Assembly (NCBI RefSeq): GCF_004193175.1
Contig: NZ_SAUH01000001.1
Coordinates: 1,281,501-1,345,500 of the forward strand
DNA from: Streptomyces sp. RFCAC02
GTDB taxonomy: Bacteria > Actinomycetota > Actinomycetes > Streptomycetales > Streptomycetaceae
Reading direction: 5' to 3'
Length of the DNA stretch: 64,000 nt
Positions 8,148-16,778 of this stretch are shown one piece after another. The notes beneath the pieces were generated by a model, which was not told where the DNA came from, did not search any database, and was given only the letters and a program-made list of their open reading frames with translations. Every line of letters starts with the position of its first letter. Positions within the stretch are counted from its first letter, which is position 1. The position numbers and the translations under genes are program-made.

Positions 8148-9734
8148 TTGCCGACCCCGCGCAGCACACCGTCCTGGCTGGCCGACGCCGTCCTCTACCA
8201 GATCTATCCGCAGAGCTTCGCGGACTCGGACGGCGACGGCGTCGGCGACTTCGCCGGCATCACCGCGCACCTGGACCACCTGGCCTGGCTCGGCGTCACG
8301 GCCGTCTGGCTCAACCCCTGCTTCGCCTCCCCGTTCCGCGACGCCGGCTACGACGTGTCGGACTACCTGTCCGTCGCACCGCGCTACGGCACCGAGGACG
8401 ACCTGGCCGAACTGGTCGAGGCCGCCCGCGCCCGCGGCATCCGCGTCCTGCTCGACCTCGTCGCGGGCCACACCTCGGACGAGCACCCGTGGTTCATCGC
8501 GGCGCGCGACGACCCCGCGGACGGCCGGTACATCTGGGCCGACGGCCGCCCGCCCCGGTTCGTCCCCTCGCCCGGGCGCAGGCCCGGCAGCTACCTGCCG
8601 AACTTCTTCGACAGCCAGCCCGCCCTCAACTTCGGGTACGCCCGCCCCGACCCGGACGAGCCGTGGCGGCAGCCCGTCGACGCCGAGGGGCCGCGCGCCA
8701 ACCGGGCGGCGCTGCGCGAGATCATGGACCACTGGCTGGGGCTCGGCCTGTCCGGTTTCCGCGTGGACATGGCGCACTCGCTGGTGAAGGACGACCCGGA
8801 CCTGACCGAGACCGGGAAGCTGTGGACGGAGCTGCGGACCTGGCTCGACGGCGCCCACCCGCAGGCGGCGCTGCTCGCCGAGTGGGGCGACCCGGCGGTG
8901 TCCGTGCCGGCGGGCTTCCACTCCGACTTCTTCCTCCAGTTCGGCGGCCCGTCCGACGGTCTGCCGCTGCGCTCGCTGTGGAACAACGGGACCGGCACCG
9001 TCGCCTCGCACTGGCAGCCGCGGCAGGCGTACTTCGACGCGGACGGCGGCGGCTCGGCCGGTCCCTTCGTCACGGCGTGGCAGTCCGTCGCCGCGGTGAT
9101 CGGCGACCGCGGGTTCATCACGCTGCCCACCGCGAACCACGACTTCTCCCGGCTGTGCTGCGGCCCGCGCACGGCGGAGCAGTTGCCGCCGGCGTTCGCG
9201 TTCCAGCTCACCTGGCCGACGCTGCCCGCGATCTACTACGGCGACGAGATCGGCATGCGGTACGTCCCCGGGCTGCCCGACCACGAGGGGAGCGAGCTGG
9301 AGCCCGGCTACAACCGCGCCGGCTCCCGTACACCGATGCAGTGGGGCGGCTCCCCCAACGCCGGCTTCTCCACCGCGCCCGCCGACCGCCTCTACCTGCC
9401 GCTCGACCCCGACCCCGACCGGCCCACCGTCGCGGCGCAGCGGGCGGAGCGGGGCTCGCTGCTGCACCTGGTGCGCCGGCTGATCTCACTGCGCCGGAAC
9501 ACGCCCGAGCTGGGCAGCCGGGGGTCCGTCGAGGTCCTGCACACCGGCTATCCGCTGGTGTACGTGCGGGGCGACCGCTACCTCGTGGTGATCAACCCGC
9601 GCCGCGACGCCGCGTCGCTGCCGCTGCCGCGCCCCGGCCTGGCGCACGCGGGGCTGATCGAGGGGACGGGTGTGGCGGTGGAGGGGGCGCGGATCCTGGC
9701 CGACGGCTTCTCCTGGGCGGTCTTCTCCCTCTGA
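8148..9734 (+). CDS. GH13 alpha-glucosidase/alpha-amylase family enzyme
   Basis: A 528-residue cytoplasmic (no signal peptide) (beta/alpha)8 glycoside hydrolase starting at TTG 8148 after AGAGAGG. The N-terminal LYQIYPQSFADSDGDGVGDFAGI is the classical GH13 oligo-glucosidase start, with a Ca-type Asp cluster. Catalytic residues are in place: nucleophile Asp in GFRVDMAH, acid/base Glu in LLAEWGDP, and transition-state Asp in TANHDFSR. The C-terminal beta-sandwich ends YLVVINPRRDAASLP. It probably splits the imported alpha-glucoside (maltose, trehalose or isomaltose type) to glucose. Position immediately after two permeases strongly supports this role. The exact linkage specificity is not determinable here. 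Confidence 0.93.
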   Translation: MPTPRSTPSWLADAVLYQIYPQSFADSDGDGVGDFAGITAHLDHLAWLGVTAVWLNPCFASPFRDAGYDVSDYLSVAPRYGTEDDLAELVEAARARGIRVLLDLVAGHTSDEHPWFIAARDDPADGRYIWADGRPPRFVPSPGRRPGSYLPNFFDSQPALNFGYARPDPDEPWRQPVDAEGPRANRAALREIMDHWLGLGLSGFRVDMAHSLVKDDPDLTETGKLWTELRTWLDGAHPQAALLAEWGDPAVSVPAGFHSDFFLQFGGPSDGLPLRSLWNNGTGTVASHWQPRQAYFDADGGGSAGPFVTAWQSVAAVIGDRGFITLPTANHDFSRLCCGPRTAEQLPPAFAFQLTWPTLPAIYYGDEIGMRYVPGLPDHEGSELEPGYNRAGSRTPMQWGGSPNAGFSTAPADRLYLPLDPDPDRPTVAAQRAERGSLLHLVRRLISLRRNTPELGSRGSVEVLHTGYPLVYVRGDRYLVVINPRRDAASLPLPRPGLAHAGLIEGTGVAVEGARILADGFSWAVFSL

Positions 9735-9747
9735 GGGAGAACGCGGC

Positions 9748-9778
9748 TTGCCATGGAGCGTTCTCCAGCGTCCAGACT
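9748..9778 (+). promoter_or_regulatory. MerR-type promoter with 19-bp spacer and dyad operator
   Basis: The -35 box TTGCCA (9748-9753) and -10 box CAGACT (9773-9778) are separated by 19 bp, longer than the normal 17. The spacer carries the dyad TGGAGCGTTCTCCA (9754-9767). This is the architecture of MerR-family (AdhR/NmlR-like) promoters. The gene start lies 7 nt after the -10, i.e. leaderless. Confidence 0.7.
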
Positions 9779-9785
9779 GCCGGGC

Positions 9786-10805
9786 ATGACAGATCAGCAC
9801 GGCAACAGCGACAACGGCACCCGGCGGACGCTCGGACGCAGCGGCATCGAGGTGAGCGCCCTCGGCTTCGGCTGCTGGGCGATCGGCGGCGAGTGGCACG
9901 ACACGTCCGGCGCCCCGCTGGGCTGGGGCGCGGTGGACGACGCGGAGTCCGTCCGCGCGATCCACCGCGCCCTCGACCTCGGTGTGACGTTCTTCGACAC
10001 GGCGGACGTCTACGGGGCCGGCCACTCCGAGCGGGTGCTCGGCCGCGCCCTGGCCGACGGGCGGCGGGACCGCGTGGTCCTGGCGACGAAGTGGGGCTCG
10101 GTGTTCGACGAGGCCACCAGGACCATGGCGGACGAGCCCGGGCTCACCCCCGCGTACGCCAGGTCGGCCCTGACCGCGTCCCTGAAGCGGCTGGGCACGG
10201 ACCACATCGACCTCTACCAGTTCCACGTGAACGGCGGCCCCCTCGACGCCGCGGCCGAGCTGCGCGAGGCGTGCGAGACGTTCGTCGCCGAGGGGCTGAT
10301 ACGGGCCTACGGCTGGTCCACGGACGACCCCGACCGCGCGCGGTTCTTCGCCGAGGGGCCGCACTGCGCGTCCGTCCAGGTGGGCTGCAACGTCCTGGAC
10401 GACGCCCCGGAGATGCTCGCGCTCGCCGACGAGCTGGACATCGCCGCCATCGTGCGCGGACCGCTCGCCATGGGCGCCCTGACCGGCAAGTACTCCGGCG
10501 GCGGCAGCGTGACGTCGGCCAGCGACCTGCGGGCGAAGCCGCCGGCGTGGCTCGCGTTCTTCGAGGACGGGCGGGTCACGGCGGAGTGGCAGCAGCGGTT
10601 CGACGCGGTGCGGGAGGTGCTGACCTCCGGGGGGCGCACGCCGGCGCAGGGCGCGCTGGCGTGGCTGTGGGCGCGCAGCCCGCGCACCGTGCCGATCCCC
10701 GGGGCCAGGACGCCGGAGCAGATCGAGGAGAACGCCGGGGCGATGGCGTTCGGCCCGCTGACGGACGGCCAGATGGCGGAGATCGAGAAGCTCCTCGGCC
10801 GCTGA
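9786..10805 (+). CDS. Aldo/keto reductase
   Basis: A 339-residue NADPH-dependent (alpha/beta)8 oxidoreductase. It shows the family opening TRRTLGRSGIEVSALGFGCWAIGG, the catalytic Asp/Tyr segment TFFDTADVYGAGHSE, Lys in VVLATKWG, and the cofactor end-piece RSPRTVPIPGARTPEQIEEN. It likely reduces reactive aldehydes or ketones. I use ATG 9786, not the ATG at 9753 that overlaps the -35 box: it sits 7 nt beyond a -10 box and has no ribosome site, fitting leaderless translation. The MerR-type promoter suggests induction by an electrophile. It is convergent with the dehydratase gene. Confidence 0.93.
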   Translation: MTDQHGNSDNGTRRTLGRSGIEVSALGFGCWAIGGEWHDTSGAPLGWGAVDDAESVRAIHRALDLGVTFFDTADVYGAGHSERVLGRALADGRRDRVVLATKWGSVFDEATRTMADEPGLTPAYARSALTASLKRLGTDHIDLYQFHVNGGPLDAAAELREACETFVAEGLIRAYGWSTDDPDRARFFAEGPHCASVQVGCNVLDDAPEMLALADELDIAAIVRGPLAMGALTGKYSGGGSVTSASDLRAKPPAWLAFFEDGRVTAEWQQRFDAVREVLTSGGRTPAQGALAWLWARSPRTVPIPGARTPEQIEENAGAMAFGPLTDGQMAEIEKLLGR

Positions 10806-10824
10806 CCCCGGGGAGCAGGACCGG

Positions 10825-11793
10825 TCAGGCCGCCTCGGTCATGCAGGCGCGCAGCTCGGCCTCCGCCGCGTTCCCGCCGCTGCACACCACGCCGATCCGC
10901 CGGCCCGCGACGCGGTCCCGGTGGGTCAGCACGGCGGCCAGGGCCGTCGCCCCCGCCCCCTCCGCGAGGGTGTGCGCGTCGCGCATCAGCAGCCACTGGG
11001 CCGCCGCGATGGCGTCGTCGGGGACGAGCAGGAAGTCGGCGAGGTGCGCCCGCATGACCTCCTGGGTGAGGGCGAAGCCGCTGCCGGTGGCCAGGCCCTC
11101 CACCCGCGTGCGGATGGGGCGTTCCACGAGGGTCCCCGCCCGCCACGAGTCGTGCGCGGCGGGGGCGGCGGCCGACTGCACGCCGATGACGCGGCAGTGG
11201 GGCGCGACCGCGGCGGCGACCAGGCAGGCCGCCGCGGCGCCGCTGCCGCCGCCGACCGGCACCACCAGCGTGTCGAGGTCAGGCGCCTGGTCGAACATCT
11301 CCAGGTAGGCGGTCGCGACACCGGCGATCAGCGCGGGCTCGTTCGCGGCGTGGACCAGCCGCATGCCGCGCCGCTCCGCGACCGCCGCAGCCGTGGCGGC
11401 CGCGCCCGTCATGTCGGCGCCGGACTCGATCAGCTCGGCGCCCAGGGCGCGGACCGCGGCGGCCTTCGCCGGGTTGGGCGCCTCGGGCATGACGATGACG
11501 CACGGCACGCCGTGGTGGCGGGCCGCGTAGGCGAGGGACTGGGCGTGGTTGCCGGTCGAGAAGCCGACGATGCCCCGGGCGCGCTCCTCGGCGCCGAGGC
11601 CGGCCAGCAGCGTGAGGCCGCCGCGGACCTTGAACGCCCCGGTCGGCTGGACGTTCTCGTGCTTCAGCAGCACGGTGGCGCCCCCGCCCACCGCCGCGTC
11701 CAGCGACGGGTAGGACCACAGGGGCGTCGGGGGGAGGTGGTCGGCCAGCAGTCGGCGGGCGCGGAGCGCGTCGGTGATGGTCGGTGCTCGCAT
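10825..11793 (-). CDS. Threonine/serine dehydratase family PLP enzyme
   Basis: A 322-residue fold-type II PLP enzyme. The PLP Lys is in ENVQPTGAFKVRGG, the Ser/Thr-Gly-Asn loop in GFSTGNHAQSLAYAA, the phosphate-binding glycine loop in VVPVGGGSGAAAA, and CSGGNAAEAE closes the site. It lacks a C-terminal ACT regulatory domain, so it resembles catabolic dehydratases or racemases rather than biosynthetic IlvA. Substrate could be threonine, serine or a hydroxyectoine breakdown product (EutB-like). The start at 11793 has no strong ribosome site and lies 6 nt after CATCGT; TTGGAT is 18 bp upstream, so it is likely leaderless. A divergent LysR gene is the likely regulator. Confidence 0.87.
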   Translation of the reverse strand: MRAPTITDALRARRLLADHLPPTPLWSYPSLDAAVGGGATVLLKHENVQPTGAFKVRGGLTLLAGLGAEERARGIVGFSTGNHAQSLAYAARHHGVPCVIVMPEAPNPAKAAAVRALGAELIESGADMTGAAATAAAVAERRGMRLVHAANEPALIAGVATAYLEMFDQAPDLDTLVVPVGGGSGAAAACLVAAAVAPHCRVIGVQSAAAPAAHDSWRAGTLVERPIRTRVEGLATGSGFALTQEVMRAHLADFLLVPDDAIAAAQWLLMRDAHTLAEGAGATALAAVLTHRDRVAGRRIGVVCSGGNAAEAELRACMTEAA

Positions 11794-11897
11794 GTCACCA
11801 CGATGACAGGCCACGACCCATAGATCCAATGCCTGTTTTCTCGACGATCATCGAAGCTGTCTATGAATCGGCGGCCACCGGAGCTAGGGTTCGGGCC
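11794..11897. promoter_or_regulatory. Divergent promoter/operator region of the dehydratase and LysR genes
   Basis: This 104-bp region holds a palindrome-like TCGACGATCATCGA (11841-11854), flanked by CATAGA (11819-11824) and its complement TCTATG (11860-11865). A TAGGGT -10 box (11885-11890) lies 7 nt before the LysR ATG. The symmetric layout over both promoters suits a LysR autoregulatory site. Confidence 0.5.
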
Positions 11898-12860
11898 ATG
11901 ACGTCCGGATTGTTCGACCTGACGCGGCTGCGCGTCCTGGTCGCCGTGGCCAAGGAGGGCTCGGTGACGGCGGCCGCCGAGGCGCTCGGCTACGCCCAGC
12001 CCTCCGTGAGCCACCACCTGGCGAAGCTGGAGGCCGAGGCAGGGGTGCCGCTGGTACGGCGGGCCGGGCGCGGCATCCTCCTCACCGACGCGGCGCGGCT
12101 CCTCGTGGCACGCGCCGAGGAGATCCTCGGGCAGGTCGCGTCGGCCCGCGCCGAACTCGCGGCGCACGCCGGGCTGCGGGCGGGCCGGGTGCGGCTCGCG
12201 GCGTTCCCCTCGGCGCTGGCCACCGTCGTCCCCCCGGCGGTGGCGCGGCTGGCGGCGGACCACCCAGGCGTCGCCGTGGCCCTCACCGAGGCCGAGCCGC
12301 CCGAGGCGCTGACCGCCCTGCGCACCGGGGAGGCCGACGCCGCCCTGATATTCGAGCACGACGAACCCCGCCCCGCCGACCGGCGCAACACCACCGTCAC
12401 GCCGCTGCTGGACGAGCCGGTCCACCTGGTGGCACCGGCCGGCGCCGCCCCCGCGCCGGACGGCGGGCTCGCCGCGCACCGGGACGGCACCTGGATCGCC
12501 GGCTGCGAACGCTGCCGGCTGCACCTCGTCGCGATGTGCGGCCGGCTCGGCTTCGCGCCGCGCATCAGGTTCGAGACGGACGACCACGTGGCCGTCCAGG
12601 CGCTGGTGGCCGCCGGGCTCGGCGTCAGCGTCCTGCCCGACCTCGCGCTGCGGGCGCACCGGCACGCCGGCGTGACGACCGAGCCGCTCCCCGGGGAGCG
12701 GCGGCGCGTCTCCCTCGCCCACTGGGGGGCGCCCCCGGCACCCCTGCCCGTACAGGCGTTCGCGGCGGCGCTGACCGCCGTCGTCGCCGGCCTCGGGGCG
12801 GACCGGACGGACGCCGGGGCGCACGCCGGCGCGGACGGCGCCGGAGGTTTTGGCCAGTGA
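11898..12860 (+). CDS. LysR-family transcriptional regulator
   Basis: A 320-residue regulator. The N-terminal winged helix covers [42 protein letters not shown] (about residues 7-50), with the [13 protein letters not shown] recognition helix. A periplasmic-binding-like effector domain follows from about residue 90 ([23 protein letters not shown]). An internal CERCRLH cluster with another Cys (VAMCG) could be redox- or metal-sensitive, though this is speculation. It is transcribed divergently from the dehydratase gene, its most probable target. The ATG at 11898 lies 7 nt after TAGGGT and has no ribosome site. Confidence 0.92.
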   Translation: MTSGLFDLTRLRVLVAVAKEGSVTAAAEALGYAQPSVSHHLAKLEAEAGVPLVRRAGRGILLTDAARLLVARAEEILGQVASARAELAAHAGLRAGRVRLAAFPSALATVVPPAVARLAADHPGVAVALTEAEPPEALTALRTGEADAALIFEHDEPRPADRRNTTVTPLLDEPVHLVAPAGAAPAPDGGLAAHRDGTWIAGCERCRLHLVAMCGRLGFAPRIRFETDDHVAVQALVAAGLGVSVLPDLALRAHRHAGVTTEPLPGERRRVSLAHWGAPPAPLPVQAFAAALTAVVAGLGADRTDAGAHAGADGAGGFGQ

Positions 12861-13060
12861 TCCGGGCGGTTTCGGAAAGTTCCCACAAACACCGGCCGAA
12901 CAGCTCCCCCATGCCCTAGCCTCGTGGGCGGCAAGGGGCGCGCACTCACGGGGAGATGAGGACGCGCCCTCCTTCGGTGTCCGCTCCACGGCTGCGCCCC
13001 CACCGCCGCCGCACCGGTGCCACCGCCGCACCGTCGCATCCGCACGTCAGGGGGTCGGTC

Positions 13061-14590
13061 TTGCGTCGTCCACTTCCTTCACGCTCCGGAATCGCCCGAA
13101 GACAGGATGTCCCGCCCGCGAGGACCGTCGCCCGCCGCCGCGCCCCGTCCGCCGATCGCGCCGCACGGACCGCCTGGTACGTGCCCCTCACCGTCACGGC
13201 CGACGCCGCCGGGGTCTTATTGCCCGTCCTCGTCGTCTACCGCACCGCCCCCGGGCACTCGCCGCTGGCCGCCGCCACCGTCACCGCCCTGGCGTGGACC
13301 GGTGTCCGCGCCGCCCAGCGCCGCTACCGCGCCCAGACCATCGGCGAGAACCGCGGCCTCGTCGCCACCGTCCACGACTGGCTCGTCCTCGTCGGCCTCC
13401 TCGCCGCCCTGCGCGCCATGACCGGCGAGGACTCCGACATCGCCTCCGCCCTCCTCGCCCTGCTGCCCGCCCTCGCCGTCACCGGCGCGACGGGCGCCGC
13501 CGTCCACGCCCACCTGACCGCGCGCCGCCACCGGGCGGAGGCCGTACGGCGCGTGCTGGTCGTCGGGGAGGCAGGGCCGGTCGACGGTGTCGTGGCGCAG
13601 CTCGCCGCCCGCACCGACCACGCGTACGTCGTCATCGGCACCGTCCTGGTCGGCGAGGACGGCGGCCTGACCTGCGGCGTCCCCGAGATGGGCCGCCTGC
13701 CCGCCACCGACGGGGCCGTGCCGGCCGTGCCCGGCCCGGTGCCCGGGCCGCCCGACGGGCCGACCGTCCTGGCCGCCGCCCGCGCCCAGGCCGCCGACCT
13801 CGTGCTCGCGGTGCCCGGCGCGCTCCTCACCGGGGAGCGGCTGCGGCGCCTCGGCTGGTCCGTGCACGACGCCGGCCTCACCCTGTCCGTCGCCTCCGGG
13901 CTCACCGACGTCGCGCCGCGCCGCGTCAGCGTCTCCACCGCGGCCGGGCTGACGTTCCTCCACGTCGCGCCGCCGCTGCGCCGCGGGCCGCAGCCCGCGG
14001 CCAAGGCGGTGCTCGACCGCGCGGCGGCGGCCGTCGCGCTCGTCGCTCTCGCGCCGCTGCTGCTGCTCCTCGCGCTCGCCGTCCGGTGCGACTCGCGCGG
14101 CCCCGTCCTCCACCGGCAGACCCGCGTCGGCCTGCAGGGCGAGCCGTTCACGCTGTGGAAGTTCCGCACGATGGTGCCCGACGCGGAGGCGCGGCGGCCC
14201 GGGCTCGAAGCGGCGAACGAGTACCGCGGCGGGCCGCTGTTCAAGATCCGCCGCGACCCGCGCGTCACCCGCGTCGGGCGGCTGCTGCGCCGCACGTCGC
14301 TCGACGAGCTGCCGCAGCTCGTCAACGTGGTGCGCGGCCAGATGGCGCTGGTCGGGCCGCGCCCGCCGCTGCCCGACGAGGTCGCCCGCTACGGCCCGGT
14401 CGAGCTGCGGCGGCTGCTGGTGCGGCCCGGCCTCACCGGGCCGTGGCAGGTCAGCGGGCGCGCCGACCTGTCGTGGGACGAGGGCCTCGCCCTCGACCTG
14501 CACTACACCGACAACTGGTCGGTCACCGGCGATCTGGACGTGCTGGCGCGGACGTTCCGTGCCGTCCTCGACGGCCGCGGCGCGTACTGA
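13061..14590 (+). CDS. Polyprenyl-phosphate sugar phosphotransferase (exopolysaccharide priming enzyme)
   Basis: A 509-residue membrane enzyme that loads the first sugar-1-phosphate onto undecaprenyl phosphate to begin polysaccharide assembly. Several hydrophobic segments lie in the first 165 residues ([19 protein letters not shown] and others). A degenerate Rossmann-like region follows. The C-terminal bacterial sugar transferase domain has the membrane helix [25 protein letters not shown], then [35 protein letters not shown] and [15 protein letters not shown] 13061 has AGGGGG 6 nt upstream and is my chosen start, although the frame is open earlier. It opens the first half of the polysaccharide locus. 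Confidence 0.92.
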   Translation: MRRPLPSRSGIARRQDVPPARTVARRRAPSADRAARTAWYVPLTVTADAAGVLLPVLVVYRTAPGHSPLAAATVTALAWTGVRAAQRRYRAQTIGENRGLVATVHDWLVLVGLLAALRAMTGEDSDIASALLALLPALAVTGATGAAVHAHLTARRHRAEAVRRVLVVGEAGPVDGVVAQLAARTDHAYVVIGTVLVGEDGGLTCGVPEMGRLPATDGAVPAVPGPVPGPPDGPTVLAAARAQAADLVLAVPGALLTGERLRRLGWSVHDAGLTLSVASGLTDVAPRRVSVSTAAGLTFLHVAPPLRRGPQPAAKAVLDRAAAAVALVALAPLLLLLALAVRCDSRGPVLHRQTRVGLQGEPFTLWKFRTMVPDAEARRPGLEAANEYRGGPLFKIRRDPRVTRVGRLLRRTSLDELPQLVNVVRGQMALVGPRPPLPDEVARYGPVELRRLLVRPGLTGPWQVSGRADLSWDEGLALDLHYTDNWSVTGDLDVLARTFRAVLDGRGAY

Positions 14591-14622
14591 TGGGCCGCGC
14601 ACAGCGTCCCGGCACGGGCGGG

Positions 14623-15597
14623 TCAGGCGCCGTCCCGCGCCTCCGACGCCAGCCACCAGCGGTAGGTGTCGGCGATGCCCTCGGCCAGCGGCACGCGCGG
14701 CGCGAAGCCGAGGGCGCGCAGGCGCGCGGTGTCCAGCAGCTTGCGGGGGGTGCCGTCCGGCTTCGAGGTGTCCCAGGAGATCCGCCCCTCGAAGCCCGTC
14801 ACGCGGGCCACGGTCGCGGCCAGGTCGGCGATGGTCAGGTCGGTGCCGCTGCCGACGTTCACCGGTGTGTCGCCGTCGTGCGCCGCGAGCAGCGTCACAC
14901 AGGCGCGCGCCAGGTCCGAGCTGTGCAGGAACTCGCGGCGCGGCCTGCCCGTCCCCCACAGCACGACCTCGTCGCGGCCCGCCTCGCACGCCTCGTGGAA
15001 GCGGCGGACCAGCGCCGGCAGGACGTGCGAGGTCTCCGGGTCGAAGCTGTCGCCCGGGCCGTAGAGGTTCGTCGGCATGGCGGCGATGTACGAGCGGCCG
15101 AACTGCCGCCGGTACGCGCGGATCTGGGTGATGCCCGCGATCTTCGCCACGGCGTACGCCTCGTTCGTCGGCTCCAGCGGGCCGGTGAGCAGCGCCTCCT
15201 CCGGGATGGGCTGCGGCGCGAGCCGCGGGTAGATGCACGACGAGCCGAGGAACAGCAGCCGGTTCACGCCGGCGGTGTGCGCCCCCGCGACGACGCTGAG
15301 CTGGATCAGCAGGTTGTCCTCCAGGAACGGCACCGGCATGCGGTCGTTCGCGAGGATGCCGCCCACCCGGGCGGCGGCCAGGACGACCGCGTCGGGGCGC
15401 ACGGCGGTCAGCCACGCGCGGGTGCGGTCGGCGTCGCGCAGGTCGAGCTGATCGCGGGTGCGGGTGAGCACCTCGTGTCCTTCGTCGGTGAGGGCGCGGG
15501 CGATCGCGGACCCGGCGAGACCCCGGTGCCCGGCGACGAACACCCGGGCGCCGCGCGGGAGAAGGGACCGTTCGGGGAGCTGCGGCTGGCTCGTCAT
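14623..15597 (-). CDS. fcl: GDP-L-fucose synthase (epimerase/reductase)
   Basis: A 324-residue extended SDR enzyme. NADP is bound by [18 protein letters not shown], and the family signature [23 protein letters not shown] is complete. The catalytic Ser is in [13 protein letters not shown], and the Tyr-x3-Lys is YAVAKIAG. Fcl converts GDP-4-keto-6-deoxymannose to GDP-L-fucose. The preceding step is made by gmd, which is divergent and only 90 bp away. The start at 15597 lies 7 nt after CACAAT on the minus strand without a ribosome site, so it looks leaderless. GDP-fucose presumably feeds the glycosyltransferases of this locus. Confidence 0.95.
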   Translation of the reverse strand: MTSQPQLPERSLLPRGARVFVAGHRGLAGSAIARALTDEGHEVLTRTRDQLDLRDADRTRAWLTAVRPDAVVLAAARVGGILANDRMPVPFLEDNLLIQLSVVAGAHTAGVNRLLFLGSSCIYPRLAPQPIPEEALLTGPLEPTNEAYAVAKIAGITQIRAYRRQFGRSYIAAMPTNLYGPGDSFDPETSHVLPALVRRFHEACEAGRDEVVLWGTGRPRREFLHSSDLARACVTLLAAHDGDTPVNVGSGTDLTIADLAATVARVTGFEGRISWDTSKPDGTPRKLLDTARLRALGFAPRVPLAEGIADTYRWWLASEARDGA

Positions 15598-15687
15598 GGG
15601 CCGGATTGTGCCAGCGCGGCGGTGCCGCCGTACGGCGAAGTGTCGGAATGGGGGCGCGCGACCCGCGCGGCCGCGGGAAGGACGGGC

Positions 15688-16725
15688 ATGACCGGGGACA
15701 ACGGAAGCGACGGGGGCAGGACCGCGCTCATCACCGGGGTGACCGGGCAGGACGGCTCGTACCTCGCCGAACTGCTCATCGCCAAGGGCTACACGGTGCA
15801 CGGACTGCTGCGCCGCTCCTCGTCGTTCAACACCGAGCGCATCGACCACGTCTACCAGGGGCCGCAGGAACCGGGCCGCTCGCTGGTGCTGCACCACGCG
15901 GACCTCTCGGACGGCGTCGCCCTCGTCAACCTGCTGCGCGAGGTGCGGCCCGACGAGGTCTACAACCTGGGCGCCCAGTCGCACGTGCGGGTGTCGTTCG
16001 ACGCGCCGCTGTACACGGGCGACGTGACGGGGCTCGGGACGCTGCGGCTGCTGGAGGCGATCCGGGCCAGCGGGATCGAGACGCGGATGTACCAGGCGTC
16101 GTCGTCGGAGATGTTCGGGTCGGTGCCGCCGCCGCAGAACGAGCGCACGCCGTTCCACCCGCGCAGCCCGTACGGGTGCGCCAAGGTGTACGGCTACTGG
16201 TCGGTCGTCAACTACCGCGAGGCGTACGGACTGTTCGCGGTGAACGGCATCCTGTTCAACCACGAGTCGCCCCGGCGCGGCGAGACGTTCGTGACGCGCA
16301 AGATCACGCGTGCCGTGGCCCGGATCCGCGCGGGTCTCCAGGAGCGCCTCTACCTCGGCAACCTCGACGCCGTCCGGGACTGGGGCTTCGCGCCCGAATA
16401 CGTCGAGGCGATGTGGCGCATGCTCCAGCGGGACGAGCCGGACGACTACGTGGTGGCCACCGGAGTGCCCGCGACGGTGCGGGACTTCCTCGGCGCGGCG
16501 TTCGCCGCCGGCGGCCTCGAATGGCGCGAGCACGTGCGGTTCGACCCGAAGTACGAGCGGCCGAGCGAGGTGGACGCGCTCGTCGGGGACGCGTCGAAGG
16601 CGGCCGACCTGCTGGGCTGGCGGCCCGCCGTGCACTGGCGGGAGCTGGCCGGGCTGATGGTGGAGGCCGACATCGCCGCGCTGGACGCGGAGTTGAGCGG
16701 CGCGAGTGTGCGGATCGACCGGTGA
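15688..16725 (+). CDS. gmd: GDP-mannose 4,6-dehydratase
   Basis: A 345-residue NADP-dependent SDR enzyme making GDP-4-keto-6-deoxymannose from GDP-mannose. Signatures: [57 protein letters not shown], the catalytic Ser/Glu in [11 protein letters not shown], and Tyr-x3-Lys in [30 protein letters not shown] residues (here starting HESPRR) bind the nucleotide. GGAAGGA precedes the ATG at 15688. It is divergent from fcl, and together they complete GDP-mannose to GDP-fucose. Confidence 0.96.
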   Translation: MTGDNGSDGGRTALITGVTGQDGSYLAELLIAKGYTVHGLLRRSSSFNTERIDHVYQGPQEPGRSLVLHHADLSDGVALVNLLREVRPDEVYNLGAQSHVRVSFDAPLYTGDVTGLGTLRLLEAIRASGIETRMYQASSSEMFGSVPPPQNERTPFHPRSPYGCAKVYGYWSVVNYREAYGLFAVNGILFNHESPRRGETFVTRKITRAVARIRAGLQERLYLGNLDAVRDWGFAPEYVEAMWRMLQRDEPDDYVVATGVPATVRDFLGAAFAAGGLEWREHVRFDPKYERPSEVDALVGDASKAADLLGWRPAVHWRELAGLMVEADIAALDAELSGASVRIDR

Positions 16726-16778
16726 GGGCCGGGCGGTGGAGGCGAGTCGTGGAGGCGGGGCGTGAGGGCGACGGTGAG

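Noticed and set aside
15626..15637. CGCCGTACGGCG palindrome in the fcl-gmd divergent region
   Set aside because: A perfect 12-bp palindrome is expected now and then at this GC content and no regulator is nearby.
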